A DNA stretch of 64,000 nucleotides from Streptomyces sp. CNQ-509 (GCF_001011035.1 NZ_CP011492.1:2668501-2732500); one strand, 5' to 3'. Shown: positions 27,907 to 37,089, numbered from the stretch's first letter. Made by a program: numbers and translations. The notes: generated by a model from the letters alone, not told the origin.

Positions 27907-29526
27907 GTGCCCCGGTTCAGCGTCATCGTTCCCGCGTACAGGGTCCAGGCGTATCTCGACGAGTGCCTGGAGTCCGTGCTCACCCAGTCCTTCACGGACG
28001 TGGAGGTCATCGCGGTCGACGACCGCTCCCCCGACTTCTGCGGCGAGATCATCGACGCCGCGGCGGCCCGCGATCCGCGGCTGACCGCCGTCCACCTGAG
28101 CGCGAACGTCGGCCTCGGCCGCGCCCGCAACGCCGGACTGGAGCGCGCTACCGGCGACTACGTCCTCTTCCTCGACGGCGACGACACCCTCGCCCCCGGC
28201 GCGCTCCAGGCACTCGCCGACCGGCTCACCGCCACCGCGGACCCCGACGTCCTCGTCTACGACTATGCGCGCACCTACTGGGACGGCCAGCACGCCCGCA
28301 ACGTCCGCGCCGGCCTGCTCGCCGAGCGCGACCCGCAGGTCTTCCGGCTGGCGGACCGGCCGGAGCTGCTGCGGCTGCTGATGGTGGTGTGGAACAAGGC
28401 GTACCGGCGGAACTTCGTCGCCGCGCAGGGCCTCAGCTTCCCGCCCGGCTACTACGAGGACACCCCGTGGACGTACCCCGCGCTGCTGTCGGCGGAGCGG
28501 ATCGCGGTGCTGGACCGGGTGTGCGTGCACTACCGGCAGCGGCGGTCGGGCAACATCCTCGGCACGCCCGGGGAGCAGCACCTCGACGTCTTCGAGCAGT
28601 ACGAGCGGGTGTTCGCGTTCCTCGCCGCGCGGCGGCTGGAGCGGTGGCGGCCGGTGCTCTTCGTGCGGATGGTGGACCACCTGACGACGATCTTCAACAG
28701 GAGCGAGCGGGTGCCGCGGCACAAGCGGGCGGAGTTCTTCCGGCGGGCGCGGGCGCTGTACGTGCGGTATGGGACGGGTCCTGCCCCAGTGGCCGAGGGC
28801 GGCGTACGGGCCCGGGGTGCCGCCGGCGGTGCCCTACGGGCCGGGCGCGGACCACGGGCCCGGACGCGGCATCTCCTCGTGCGGCTCGGCACCCGGCGCA
28901 CGTTCCAACTGCTCGGCGCCGCCGGCCGGCTCCTCTCCCGTACCCGCGACCTCGCCGCCCGCGCCGCCCGCCGCGCCCGCGCCGGCTGCGGCCTGCTCTA
29001 CTACCGTCTCCAGCTCCGCCTGCCCCTCGACCCGCACCTGGCGGTCTTCGCCGCGTACTGGTATCGCGGCTACTCGTGCAACCCCGCCGCCCTCGAAGCC
29101 AGGGCCCGCGAGCTGGTCCCCGGCCTCGCCACCGCCTGGATCGCCCGCCCCGCGTACGCGCACACCGTGCCGCCGGGCGTACGGGTGCTGCGCCCCGGCT
29201 CGCTCGCCTGCCACCGCACCCTGGCGCGCGGCACGTACTTCGACCTCACCGCCGAGCCGCCCGGCCGCGTCTGCCGCACCGCCGACGAGATCGCCGACAC
29301 CTTCGCCACCGGCGCCCACGCGGCCCCCGCCGCCGCGGCGCGGCTCGCCGCGTTCCGGCGCCGGTTCTGCCCGTACGACGACGGGCACGCCGCGGAGCGG
29401 GTGGTCCGGCACGTGTTCCTCGGCGAGGCGGGGCACCCGCCGGTGCCGGGGCCCGGGGGTGTGGCGCGGGGCGTTCCCGGGGTGCTGCCGCGGCCGGCGG
29501 GGAGCGCGGTGGTGCGCAGCGAGTGA
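27907..29526 (+). CDS. GT2 glycosyltransferase fused to a truncated CDP-glycerol-transferase-like region
   Basis: A 539-residue protein. Residues 1-230 are a family 2 glycosyltransferase: MPRFSVIVPAYRVQAYLDEC, VDDRSPD and the metal-site FLDGDDTLAP. After a basic linker (about 290-340) comes the usual entry of a TagF-like glycerophosphotransferase domain (LPLDPHLAVFAAYWYRGYSC). It then jumps from LACHRTLARGTYFDLTAEPP straight to the family's C-terminal end (FCPYDDGHAAERVVRHVFLG). The roughly 250-residue catalytic core expected between them is missing. GTG 27907 was chosen because AGGGA lies 7 bases upstream; the frame is open to 27811. Its stop overlaps a possible GTG start of the Stealth gene (GTGA). 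Confidence 0.75.
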   Translation: MPRFSVIVPAYRVQAYLDECLESVLTQSFTDVEVIAVDDRSPDFCGEIIDAAAARDPRLTAVHLSANVGLGRARNAGLERATGDYVLFLDGDDTLAPGALQALADRLTATADPDVLVYDYARTYWDGQHARNVRAGLLAERDPQVFRLADRPELLRLLMVVWNKAYRRNFVAAQGLSFPPGYYEDTPWTYPALLSAERIAVLDRVCVHYRQRRSGNILGTPGEQHLDVFEQYERVFAFLAARRLERWRPVLFVRMVDHLTTIFNRSERVPRHKRAEFFRRARALYVRYGTGPAPVAEGGVRARGAAGGALRAGRGPRARTRHLLVRLGTRRTFQLLGAAGRLLSRTRDLAARAARRARAGCGLLYYRLQLRLPLDPHLAVFAAYWYRGYSCNPAALEARARELVPGLATAWIARPAYAHTVPPGVRVLRPGSLACHRTLARGTYFDLTAEPPGRVCRTADEIADTFATGAHAAPAAAARLAAFRRRFCPYDDGHAAERVVRHVFLGEAGHPPVPGPGGVARGVPGVLPRPAGSAVVRSE

Positions 29527-29585
29527 CGGCGGTGCGGCCACGGGTCGTACGCACACCGTGGCCAACCGCACCGCAGCCACGAGGG

Positions 29586-29645
29586 CCGGACGCACGCACG
29601 CCCGACGCACGCAGTCCCGACGCACGGAAGCCGGAGGTACGGATG
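29586..29645 (+). repeat. 15-bp tandem repeat (PDAR units) at the Stealth gene start
   Basis: Four 15-base units lie in the frame of the following Stealth gene (PDART, PDARS, PDARK, then diverged PEVRM). The last, diverged unit contains both the GGAGG ribosome site (29633-29637) and the ATG start (29643). Confidence 0.7.
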
Positions 29646-31586
29646 ACCCAGACCCGCAGCGAGCGCCCCGCCGCCCCGTCGACGGCGCCCCCCGCCACCG
29701 GAGTCGGCCGCCCCCGCCCCGGTCCCGCGCGGCCCGGCCCCCGTCCCGCCTACGCCGCGGACGCCAACGGCGCGAAACCCGGGCAGCCGTGGCTCGTGCG
29801 CCGCTACCGGCGCGCGGTCCCGCGGCGCGTGCGCCGGCTCGTCGTCGCCGTCGCCAGCCCCGCCACCCGGCACCGGGTGCAGCGCGCGCTCGGGGCCGTC
29901 TCCCGGCGCGTCCCCGAGCCGGGGCAGCGCTCGGTGCTGCGCGCCCTGCGCGCCACCGGCCAACTCGGCCGCCCCGGCCGCCGGGTCGTCCACTACCGCG
30001 GCCAGACCCGGCTCGCGGTCGTCGCCGACTCCCCCACGCCGCTGCACGCCCGCAACGAGAACCTGCGCCTGGTCACCGGCGCCCTCGACGCCGCCGGCAT
30101 CGAGCACTTCGCCGTCCGCGGCTACGGCAGCGTCTCCACCGCCGTCGCCGTCCCCGCCTCCGCCCGCGCCCGCGCCGTCGCCGCACTCACCGCCCTGTGC
30201 ACCGCGCACCCCGGCTACGTCTGCCTCCCCGACCGCCGCAAGCGCCCCGAGCGCCGGGTGCGTCCCGCCAGCGACCCCGCCTCGTGGGAGGCGCTCGCCG
30301 GGGCGGCCGTCGTCCGGTTCGCCTGCTACTACGCCGACCGCGGCGGGCACACGCTGCTGGGCGCCGGCTACGGCTGCGACGTGGAGTTCTGGGCGGAGGA
30401 ACCGTACGAGGAGAGCGATCCGGGCGGCGGGTCACCGGGCTGCGGGCGGCTGGTGGCGCCCCGCTTCAACCGTGTCGTCGAGTCCGTACCGCACGACGGC
30501 ACCCATGTCACCGCGCCCGGTCACCTCTTCACCCGCTTCGTGCTCCCCGGCTCCCTCGGCACCGTCCCCGACGTCCGCACCCGCCCCGAGATGACGGTCC
30601 CGCTCCCCGACGACCTCCGCTTCCCCATCGACGCCGTCTACACCTGGGTCGACGGGGACGACCCCGCCTGGCGCCGCCGCCGCGCCGAGGCGGGCGGCGT
30701 CCCATACCACGCCGAGGCCGCGAACGACGCCCGCTACCTCAACCGCGACGAGCTGCGCTACTCGCTCCGTTCACTGCACCTGTACGCCCCCTGGATCCGG
30801 CACGTCTACCTCGTCACCGACGACCAGGCCCCCGACTGGCTCGACACCGCCCACCCCCACCTCACGGTCGTCGACCACCGCGCCATCTTCACCGACCCCG
30901 GCGTCCTGCCGACGTTCAACTCGCACGCCATCGAGAGCCAGTTGCACCACATCGACGGCCTGGCGGAGCACTTCCTCTACTTCAACGACGACGTCTTCCT
31001 CGGCGCCCCGCTCCTGCCCGACCGGTTCTTCCTCCCCAGCGGCATCACCCGCTACTTCCCCTCCCGCGCGCTGCTGCCCTCCGGGCCGCCGGACGCGGGC
31101 GACGTGCCCGTGTCGGTCGCGGGGAAGAACAACAGGGCGCTCCTCCAGCAGAGGTTCGGCACCTACATCACGCAGAAGATGAAGCACACGCCGCACGCCC
31201 TGCGGCGCAGCACCCTCGCCGAGATCGAGGAGCGCTTCCCCGAACGGCACCGGCAGACCGCGGCGAGCCGCTTCCGCAGCGCCACGGACCTCAGCATCCC
31301 GTCCGCGTTCCACCACTACTACGCGGCGTTCACCGGCCGCGCGGTGCCCGGGCAGATCCCGTACGACTACTTCGACCTCGCCCACCCGGACCTCGCCGCC
31401 CGCCTCCGGCGGCTGCTGCGCCGCCGCGACCGGAACGTCTTCTGCCTCAACGACACGCTCTCCGGCGCGGGCGACCTGGACCGGCAGGTGGAGCTCATCC
31501 GCCCCTTCCTGGAGGCGTACTTCCCCGGCCCCAGCCCGTTCGAGATCCCGTTCACGGGCCCGGGCCCGAGCCCCCTGGAGAGGTGA
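29643..31586 (+). CDS. Stealth family sugar-phosphate transferase (complete)
   Basis: A 647-residue protein with all four Stealth conserved regions. CR1 is IDAVYTWVDGDDPAW (near residue 332). CR2 runs through ELRYSLRSLHLYAPWIRHVY to SHAIESQLHHIDGLAEHFLY and FNDDVFLGAP. CR3 is FHHYYAAFTG and CR4 is DRNVFCLNDTLSG. Stealth proteins transfer sugar-1-phosphate units (as in GlcNAc-1-phosphotransferase or capsule polymerases). The N-terminal 330 residues contain a basic Pro/Arg-rich start and a unique domain. ATG 29643 has GGAGG five bases upstream. An in-frame GTG at 29523 overlapping the GT2 stop (GTGA) would add 40 residues. It is second in a four-gene operon. Confidence 0.9.
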   Translation: MTQTRSERPAAPSTAPPATGVGRPRPGPARPGPRPAYAADANGAKPGQPWLVRRYRRAVPRRVRRLVVAVASPATRHRVQRALGAVSRRVPEPGQRSVLRALRATGQLGRPGRRVVHYRGQTRLAVVADSPTPLHARNENLRLVTGALDAAGIEHFAVRGYGSVSTAVAVPASARARAVAALTALCTAHPGYVCLPDRRKRPERRVRPASDPASWEALAGAAVVRFACYYADRGGHTLLGAGYGCDVEFWAEEPYEESDPGGGSPGCGRLVAPRFNRVVESVPHDGTHVTAPGHLFTRFVLPGSLGTVPDVRTRPEMTVPLPDDLRFPIDAVYTWVDGDDPAWRRRRAEAGGVPYHAEAANDARYLNRDELRYSLRSLHLYAPWIRHVYLVTDDQAPDWLDTAHPHLTVVDHRAIFTDPGVLPTFNSHAIESQLHHIDGLAEHFLYFNDDVFLGAPLLPDRFFLPSGITRYFPSRALLPSGPPDAGDVPVSVAGKNNRALLQQRFGTYITQKMKHTPHALRRSTLAEIEERFPERHRQTAASRFRSATDLSIPSAFHHYYAAFTGRAVPGQIPYDYFDLAHPDLAARLRRLLRRRDRNVFCLNDTLSGAGDLDRQVELIRPFLEAYFPGPSPFEIPFTGPGPSPLER

Positions 31587-31593
31587 GCAGGCC

Positions 31594-32589
31594 ATGCCCC
31601 TGGCCGTCCGCACGCCGGTGAACCCGGCCGCGCCGCCCGGCACCGGCGCGTACCCCCGCGCGCTGAACGTGCTCAGCCGGAAGGAGACCGCGGTCCAGCG
31701 CCAACTGCGCCGCGCGGGCCTCGCGGGGTACGAGCCGCTGACGCAGGCGACGCTGCTGACCGTCGCGCAGTTCGCGCCGCCGCACGCGGCGGTGTACGAC
31801 ATCGGCGCGCACATCGGGCTGTACGCGGCCCTCGTCGACCTCGTCCACGGCGCCAAGCGGCTGCAGACCGTCGCCTTCGAGCCGACGCCGCGCACGGCGA
31901 AGCTCTGCCGCCGCCTGCGCGACGGCAACCGGCTGGCCTTCGACGTACGGCAGATGGCGCTGTCGGACCGGAGCCGCACGGCGGAGCTGTACCTGTCCCT
32001 GAAGGCCGAGAGCTCCAACTCCCTCAACCCCGCCCACCGCGCGCACACGGAGGCGGTACGGGTGCCGGTCGGCACGGTCGACGGCTTCGCGGAGCAGCAC
32101 GGGCACGCGCCGTACCTCCTCAAGATCGACGTCGAGACCCACGAGCCCGAAGTCCTCGCGGGCGCGGCCGGGGTGCTGCGCGAGCACCGCCCGTGGATCG
32201 TCTGCGAGGTGCTGCCGAGCACGGACCCGGCGGCGATGGCGGCGGCCCTGTCGCACCTGACGGAGCTGGGGTACGGCCTGCACCTCATCCACCCCGGGAC
32301 GCCGTGGCCCGCGCACGACGCGACGAGCTACGCGCCGCACGTCCAGGGAGAGTGCCGCGACTGGCTGTTCGCGCCCGAGCCGCTGACGGACGAGTTCTAC
32401 GCGGCGCAGCGGGCGTGGCTGCGGGCGGTGCTGGCGTGCGGCAAGGAGGAGAACGTGCTGGTGCCGCCGGGCGAGCCGTTCCCGCGGGACTGGAACGCGC
32501 CGCACGGTGCGCCGGGGGCGCCGCCCCGGCCGCGGCGCGGGCTGGAGGCGCGGCTGCCGCGGATGTGGCGGCAGGCGGTGGGACGGTGA
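31594..32589 (+). CDS. FkbM family methyltransferase
   Basis: A 331-residue SAM-dependent methyltransferase. Motif I VYDIGAHIGLYAALVD (about 66-81), the acidic loop VAFEPTPRTA, and YLLKIDVETHEPEVLAGA (motif of the FkbM fold) are clear. FkbM enzymes O-methylate sugars or related hydroxyls, which suits modification of the glycan made by this cluster. It starts 7 bases after the Stealth stop with GGAGAGG upstream. The next gene overlaps its stop by GTGA. The C-terminal Pro/Arg-rich tail is not conserved-looking. Confidence 0.88.
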   Translation: MPLAVRTPVNPAAPPGTGAYPRALNVLSRKETAVQRQLRRAGLAGYEPLTQATLLTVAQFAPPHAAVYDIGAHIGLYAALVDLVHGAKRLQTVAFEPTPRTAKLCRRLRDGNRLAFDVRQMALSDRSRTAELYLSLKAESSNSLNPAHRAHTEAVRVPVGTVDGFAEQHGHAPYLLKIDVETHEPEVLAGAAGVLREHRPWIVCEVLPSTDPAAMAAALSHLTELGYGLHLIHPGTPWPAHDATSYAPHVQGECRDWLFAPEPLTDEFYAAQRAWLRAVLACGKEENVLVPPGEPFPRDWNAPHGAPGAPPRPRRGLEARLPRMWRQAVGR

Positions 32590-34178
32590 GCGGGTATCCG
32601 GCTCGCAGGGGGCATACGGAAGGCGCCGCGAGCGGTGGGACGGTGAACGGGGCCGCGGACCGTACGGTGCACGCGGAAGACGCCGCGGGCGGCTGGCGGT
32701 GGGGTGGCGCCGTGTTCGGACTGCTGCTCCAGCTCTGCTGTGTCGCCTATGCCGCCCGCCACGTCTCCCCGGCCGCCCTCGGCGCGTACGCCGTGGCCCT
32801 CACCGCCGTCCACCTCCTCGCCCACCTCGCGGGCGGCGCCATCGCCGCCTCCCTGGACCGCGCGGGGCCGCCGACCCGGCCCGCCGCCCACGCCGCGCTG
32901 CGGCTCGCCGGGATCACCGGGTTCACCGGCTTCGCCGTCGCGCAACTCGCCGCCCCGCTGCCCGCCCTGCTCCTGCACACCCCCGGCACCACCCCCCTGC
33001 TCCGCCTCCTCGCCTGCGCCTTCCTCTGCCGGCCCGCCGCCGACGCCGCAAGCGCCGCGCTCCGCCGCGCCGGCCGCCCGCGCGACGCCGTGCTGACGGA
33101 CGCCGGCGGCCAGGCGGCCGGCGCCGCGACCGGCATCCTCCTGCTCGCCGGTGGCGTCAACCCCCTCGGCCTGGCCGCCGTGCTGCCGGTCTCGGCCGCG
33201 GTCGCGCTCGGCGCGGCGGCGCTGCTGCTGTCCCGTACGCCGCTGCCGGAAGGACCCCCGGTGCAGGCCGCGTCGCTCATCCGCGTCCCGTGGTTCGAGG
33301 CCGGGTTCGGGCTGCTGCGGCTGGTCGCGGCGGGCGCGCCGCTGTGGGCGGTCTGCGGGCTGCTGGGTCCCGGCGCGGCGGGCGTGTACGCGCGCGCCGC
33401 GGGGCTGTGCGAGGTGCCGGTGACGGTGTACGGCCGGGTGGCGAGCCGGACGGCGGGCGGGAGCCGGGAGGCCGATCGCCACCGGGCGTCCCGCCCCGTA
33501 CGCCGCGTCGACGTGCCCACCGCGCGCCTCGCCGTCACCGCCGCCTCGGCCGCCGGCTTCGCCGGGTTCGGCATCGTCGCCGGGGCGGGGCCCGCCGCGC
33601 TCGCGCTGCTCCTCGGCCCCGGCTGGGAGTCCGCGACGGCGCTCGTGCCGTGGCTCTGCGCCGCGGGGGCGCTGCACCTCGTCTACTCCGCGGGCTGCTC
33701 CCTCGACCTCGCCCGCGGCCGCCGCCGTGAACTCCTCGGTACGCACTTGGTCGTGCTCCTCGCCACCGCCGCCGCCCTCGCCGTCGTCCTCCCGTGGCGC
33801 GGCTCCGGCTCCGCCCTGCCGCTGCTGGCCTGCGCCGCGGCCGCCGGGCCCGCCGCGGGGCACGCCCTGCAGTTGGTGCGGTGGGGGCGGTGCGGGCTGG
33901 TGCGGGTACGGGAGGCGCTGCGGGCGCACGCGGTGCACTGCGGCATCGGGGCGGCGGCCGGGGCGCTGGCGACGCTGGCCGGTTCCGCGGCGGCGGCGCC
34001 GGGTGACCGCCTGCTCTACGGTCTGCTGGCGCTCGCGCCCGTAGCCCTGCTCTGCGCGGGGCTGCACGAGCAGTTGCCGCTCTCCGCGGCGCTGTCCGGC
34101 GACCGCCCGGGTCCGGCGCCCGCACCGCGGCCCCGGACGCCGGCGCCCCGCGGCACGGCGGGTGCCCCGGCCCCGTAG
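32586..34178 (+). CDS. Wzx/MATE-like polysaccharide flippase candidate
   Basis: A 530-residue polytopic membrane protein with about 12 Ala/Leu-rich helices from residue 42 on. The arrangement (VSPAALGAYAVALTAVHLLA near the start, GPGAAGVYARAAGLCEVPVT in the middle, GPGWESATALVPWLCAAGAL late) resembles oligosaccharide flippases of the MVF superfamily, which move lipid-linked glycans across the membrane. Similarity is at the level of pattern only, and other exporter roles are possible. The start is GTG 32586, overlapping the methyltransferase stop by four bases. It is the last gene of the plus-strand operon and is followed by a terminator shared with the convergent operon. Confidence 0.68.
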   Translation: MSGYPARRGHTEGAASGGTVNGAADRTVHAEDAAGGWRWGGAVFGLLLQLCCVAYAARHVSPAALGAYAVALTAVHLLAHLAGGAIAASLDRAGPPTRPAAHAALRLAGITGFTGFAVAQLAAPLPALLLHTPGTTPLLRLLACAFLCRPAADAASAALRRAGRPRDAVLTDAGGQAAGAATGILLLAGGVNPLGLAAVLPVSAAVALGAAALLLSRTPLPEGPPVQAASLIRVPWFEAGFGLLRLVAAGAPLWAVCGLLGPGAAGVYARAAGLCEVPVTVYGRVASRTAGGSREADRHRASRPVRRVDVPTARLAVTAASAAGFAGFGIVAGAGPAALALLLGPGWESATALVPWLCAAGALHLVYSAGCSLDLARGRRRELLGTHLVVLLATAAALAVVLPWRGSGSALPLLACAAAAGPAAGHALQLVRWGRCGLVRVREALRAHAVHCGIGAAAGALATLAGSAAAAPGDRLLYGLLALAPVALLCAGLHEQLPLSAALSGDRPGPAPAPRPRTPAPRGTAGAPAP

Positions 34179-34192
34179 CGCCTCCCGTACGC

Positions 34193-34210
34193 ACCGGGGC
34201 CGCCCCCGGT
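34193..34210. terminator. Bidirectional terminator between the convergent glycan operons
   Basis: ACCGGGG (34193-34199) and CCCCGGT (34204-34210) pair around a CCGC loop, in the 56-base gap between the flippase-like stop and the GT4 stop. Confidence 0.55.
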
Positions 34211-34234
34211 CCCGTGTTTCGTACGCCCTCCGCG

Positions 34235-35458
34235 TCAGCGCGGCGGCACGCCCACGCGCGCGGCCCCGGCCGCGCGCCGCCGCCCTGGCTCCGCGGCTTG
34301 GCGGGCGGGGGCGCGCGCCGCAACCAGCTCCGCACACAGCTTCTCCCACGCCCGCGTCACCCCCTCCGGCGCGAACCGCGCCGCCCCCGCGAGGGCGTGG
34401 GCACCGAGCCGGTGCAGCAGCTCCGCGTCCGCCGCCATCAGCCGCGCCATCGCGCCCGCCAGCGCGTCCACGTCGTCCGGCGGCACCAGCAGCCCGTCCA
34501 CCCCGTCCCGTACGACGTCCGCCGCCCCGCCGCCCTCGTCGTACGCGACCGCGGGCACCCCCGCGGCGTACGCCTCCAGCACCCCGGCGCTCCCCGAAGG
34601 CAGCACCGCGAAGCTCGCCTTGGCCCACTCCGCCGCCATGTGCGGGCTCGGGCCCAGCAGTTCCACCCGCTCGTACAGCCCCAGCTCCGCCACCCGCCGG
34701 CGCAGCCGCGGCGGCTCAGGGCCGTCCCCCAACACCCGCAGCCGCCAGCCGGAACCGGCCGGCGAGGGCGCCGCCGCCGCGAACGCCGCGAGGGCGTGGT
34801 CCGCCCGGGCCGGCGGGCCCGCCAGCACCGCCGTCCGCGCCGTACGCGACGACCGCGGCCGGAAGCCGCGGGGCGCCGGGTACGGGATCGCCGCCGTCGT
34901 CGGCGCCGAAGGCCCCCGCGCCGCCGCGCCGAGCGCCGCCGCCAGCCGCCGCCGCGCACCCTCCGTCCGTACCACCACCGCGTCGCACTCCCCCGTCCCC
35001 GGCGGCGGCTCCCCCTCCCCCGCCCACGGCGACTCGTGGATCCGCACCGCCCCCGCCGGGGCGTGGTCCGCCGCGGCGCGCAGCAGCGCGGGCGAGGCCG
35101 TGACGAGGACGTCGGTGTCGAGGGTGCGCAGGGCGAGGGCGAGTTCGGTGTCGGTGAGCGCGTCGGACTCCGGCTCCAGGGCGGGGTCGACGAGCGCGCT
35201 GGGCACGACGGCGAGCTGCTGCCGGGCGCGGTCGGTGAGGGCGGTGGGCCGCAGGGGTACGGGGACGGGGCCGGTGCGGTCCACGAGGTGGCGCAGCGCG
35301 ACACCGGGGCCGGGCGCGGTGTGCGGCCGGTCGCGGGTGCGGAAGACGCTGACGACCTCGACGCCGTGGCGTGCGGCGAGGTGGCTCGCCCGGGTGAGGA
35401 CGGCACGCGGCACGTCGCCCGGCTCGTCGGCGCGGGAGAGCAGGAAGACGATCCTCAC
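34235..35458 (-). CDS. GT4-type glycosyltransferase
   Basis: A 407-residue GT-B glycosyltransferase (group 1). The N-terminal half opens VRIVFLLSRADEPGDVPRAV. The C-terminal half has RLRVLGDGPEPPRLRRRVAE, SPHMAAEWAKASFAVLPS and the nucleotide-sugar-binding E-x7-E type segment GVLEAYAAGVPAVAYDEGGG. It likely adds a sugar to a lipid- or wall-linked acceptor in the cytosol. GTG 35458 overlaps the upstream Stealth-like stop by four bases (GTGA). It is the last gene of the minus-strand operon. Confidence 0.85.
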   Translation of the reverse strand: MRIVFLLSRADEPGDVPRAVLTRASHLAARHGVEVVSVFRTRDRPHTAPGPGVALRHLVDRTGPVPVPLRPTALTDRARQQLAVVPSALVDPALEPESDALTDTELALALRTLDTDVLVTASPALLRAAADHAPAGAVRIHESPWAGEGEPPPGTGECDAVVVRTEGARRRLAAALGAAARGPSAPTTAAIPYPAPRGFRPRSSRTARTAVLAGPPARADHALAAFAAAAPSPAGSGWRLRVLGDGPEPPRLRRRVAELGLYERVELLGPSPHMAAEWAKASFAVLPSGSAGVLEAYAAGVPAVAYDEGGGAADVVRDGVDGLLVPPDDVDALAGAMARLMAADAELLHRLGAHALAGAARFAPEGVTRAWEKLCAELVAARAPARQAAEPGRRRAAGAARVGVPPR

Positions 35459-37089
35459 ACCCGTACGCCCTCCCCGCGCGCCCCCGCGCGCTCGTAGGGG
35501 GACGGCACCGGGAAGTACTCCTCCAGGAACGCCTGCACCCCTCGGGGGAGTGTGCCGTGGAGCCGGAGGCAGAAGACGTCGGTGTCGCGGCGGACGAACA
35601 GCCTGTCGAGCCGCCGCGGCCCGTGGCCGCCCGCGCTCTCGACGCGGGGCGGCCCCGTGCGGCGTCCGGCGGGGAGGGCGCGGCCGAGGAACACGTCGTC
35701 GGCGAGGGGCAGTACGTGCGTGGCGAGGGCGTCGAGGGGGTGGCGGCGGTCGACGACGGTGAGGCCGGGGCGGGCGGTGTCGAGCCAGGGCGGCGGGGCT
35801 TCCGCGACGAGGTAGGTGTGCCGGACCCAGGGCGCGTACATCGCGAGGGAGCGGAGGGAGTAGCGCAGCGCGGGGCCCGTGGTGGTGTAGACGGCGTCGA
35901 CGGGCGGGCGGGGTTCGGTGACGAACTCGCGGAGCGTGGGGAACGCGCGGTCGGCCACGTACAGCACGGCGGTCGGCGTCAGCGAGGGCAGGGTGGTGCC
36001 GAGCGCGGTGGGGGCGCGCGGGGTGGTGTACGCGCCGCCGCGGTGGCGGCGCTGCCAGAACTCGATGTCGCAGCCGTGGCCGGGGCCGTAGCGGAGGGTG
36101 CGGCCCGAGGTGAGGTACGGGCGGTAGAGGCGCAGCGCGGGCGGTTCGCCTGCGGCGGTGAGCAGTTCGGCGGGGACGGGGACGTCGGGGTTCCGGGGGG
36201 ACACGGCGTAGACGGCCTGGCCGGGGTAGGCGCCGGCCAGCGCGCGGCACGCGCGCGAGCGCAGGCCCGCGTCGACGGCGAGGCGGTGGCGGGGGGCGGG
36301 CCCGTCCGGGTCGTCGGTCCCGTCGGTCCCGTCGGTCCCGTCGGTCCCGTCGGTCCCGTCCGGGTCGTCGGGGTCGTCGGGGTCGCGCAGCAGGAGGTAC
36401 GGGACGTCCGCGGCCTCCAGCGCGTCCGCGGCGAGGCGGAGGTTGGCGGCGTACGCGTCGGCGGCGAGGAGGTCGTCCCGTACCTCGGCCCACTGCCCCG
36501 CCGCCCGCACGAGTCGCCCGCCGCCTCCGCCGCCCGAGGTCCGTACCGTCTCCTCCCACCGTCGCAGCTCCGCCGCGGTCGGCGCGGGGTGCGGCGGCAG
36601 GGGGCGGGGCGGCCGGGCGGGGGCGGTCGCGGCGCGGTGGAAGGCGGCGCGGTCGGCGCGGTCGCGCTGGCGGCGGGGTTCGTCGTCGCGGATCGCGGCC
36701 AGTTCGGTGAGGAGCGCCTGCCAGCGGTCGGCGGCGTGCGCGTCGTCGGGAATGGCCGCGAGGCGCGGCGCCGCCGGGCCCAACTCCGCCTCGTACGCCG
36801 CCCGGTCGGCCTCCGCAGGTACGACCAGCGCGTCCAGCTCCGGCGCGCCGGGCGGCGGCGGGTGGCCGGGGCGGGGGGCGCGGTGGACGGTGAGGGTGCG
36901 GGCGGGGGCGAGGGCGACGGCGGCGGGTACGAGGCCGGGGGCGGCGATGACGAGCACGTCGGCGTCGAGCGTACGCAGCGCGGCGGGGCCGGCATCGGCG
37001 GCGAACTCCACGTCGTGGCGCGCCGCGAGGCCCCGTACGACGCCGTCCTCCACCGTGGCGGCGGGGTCCGCGAGGAACGTGATCCTCAT
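35455..37089 (-). CDS. Degenerate Stealth-like protein with GT4-like N-terminus
   Basis: A 544-residue protein. The first 130 residues (MRITFLADPAATVEDGVVRG, LDADVLVIAAPGL) resemble the N-lobe of a GT-B transferase, matching the start of the neighbouring GT4. The second half is Stealth-derived: VDAVYTTTGPALRYSLRSLA, MYAPWVRHTYLVAEAPPPW, LADDVFLGRALPAGR. However, CR1 lacks the W-V-D-G-x-D signature, the ESQLHHI part of CR2 and the HHYY of CR3 are missing, and CR4 is eroded (DTDVFCLRLHGT). A nine-base repeat encodes DGT units in the middle. It is probably not an active phosphotransferase, or has a new role. ATG 37089 overlaps the upstream stop (ATGA). Confidence 0.72.
   Translation of the reverse strand: MRITFLADPAATVEDGVVRGLAARHDVEFAADAGPAALRTLDADVLVIAAPGLVPAAVALAPARTLTVHRAPRPGHPPPPGAPELDALVVPAEADRAAYEAELGPAAPRLAAIPDDAHAADRWQALLTELAAIRDDEPRRQRDRADRAAFHRAATAPARPPRPLPPHPAPTAAELRRWEETVRTSGGGGGGRLVRAAGQWAEVRDDLLAADAYAANLRLAADALEAADVPYLLLRDPDDPDDPDGTDGTDGTDGTDGTDDPDGPAPRHRLAVDAGLRSRACRALAGAYPGQAVYAVSPRNPDVPVPAELLTAAGEPPALRLYRPYLTSGRTLRYGPGHGCDIEFWQRRHRGGAYTTPRAPTALGTTLPSLTPTAVLYVADRAFPTLREFVTEPRPPVDAVYTTTGPALRYSLRSLAMYAPWVRHTYLVAEAPPPWLDTARPGLTVVDRRHPLDALATHVLPLADDVFLGRALPAGRRTGPPRVESAGGHGPRRLDRLFVRRDTDVFCLRLHGTLPRGVQAFLEEYFPVPSPYERAGARGEGVRV
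36313..36357 (-). repeat. 9-bp tandem repeat, 5 perfect copies, in the Stealth-like gene
   Basis: Five identical GTCGGTCCC units (plus-strand reading), flanked by diverged copies, encode a (Asp-Gly-Thr)n run. Copy-number change would keep the frame. Confidence 0.85.
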
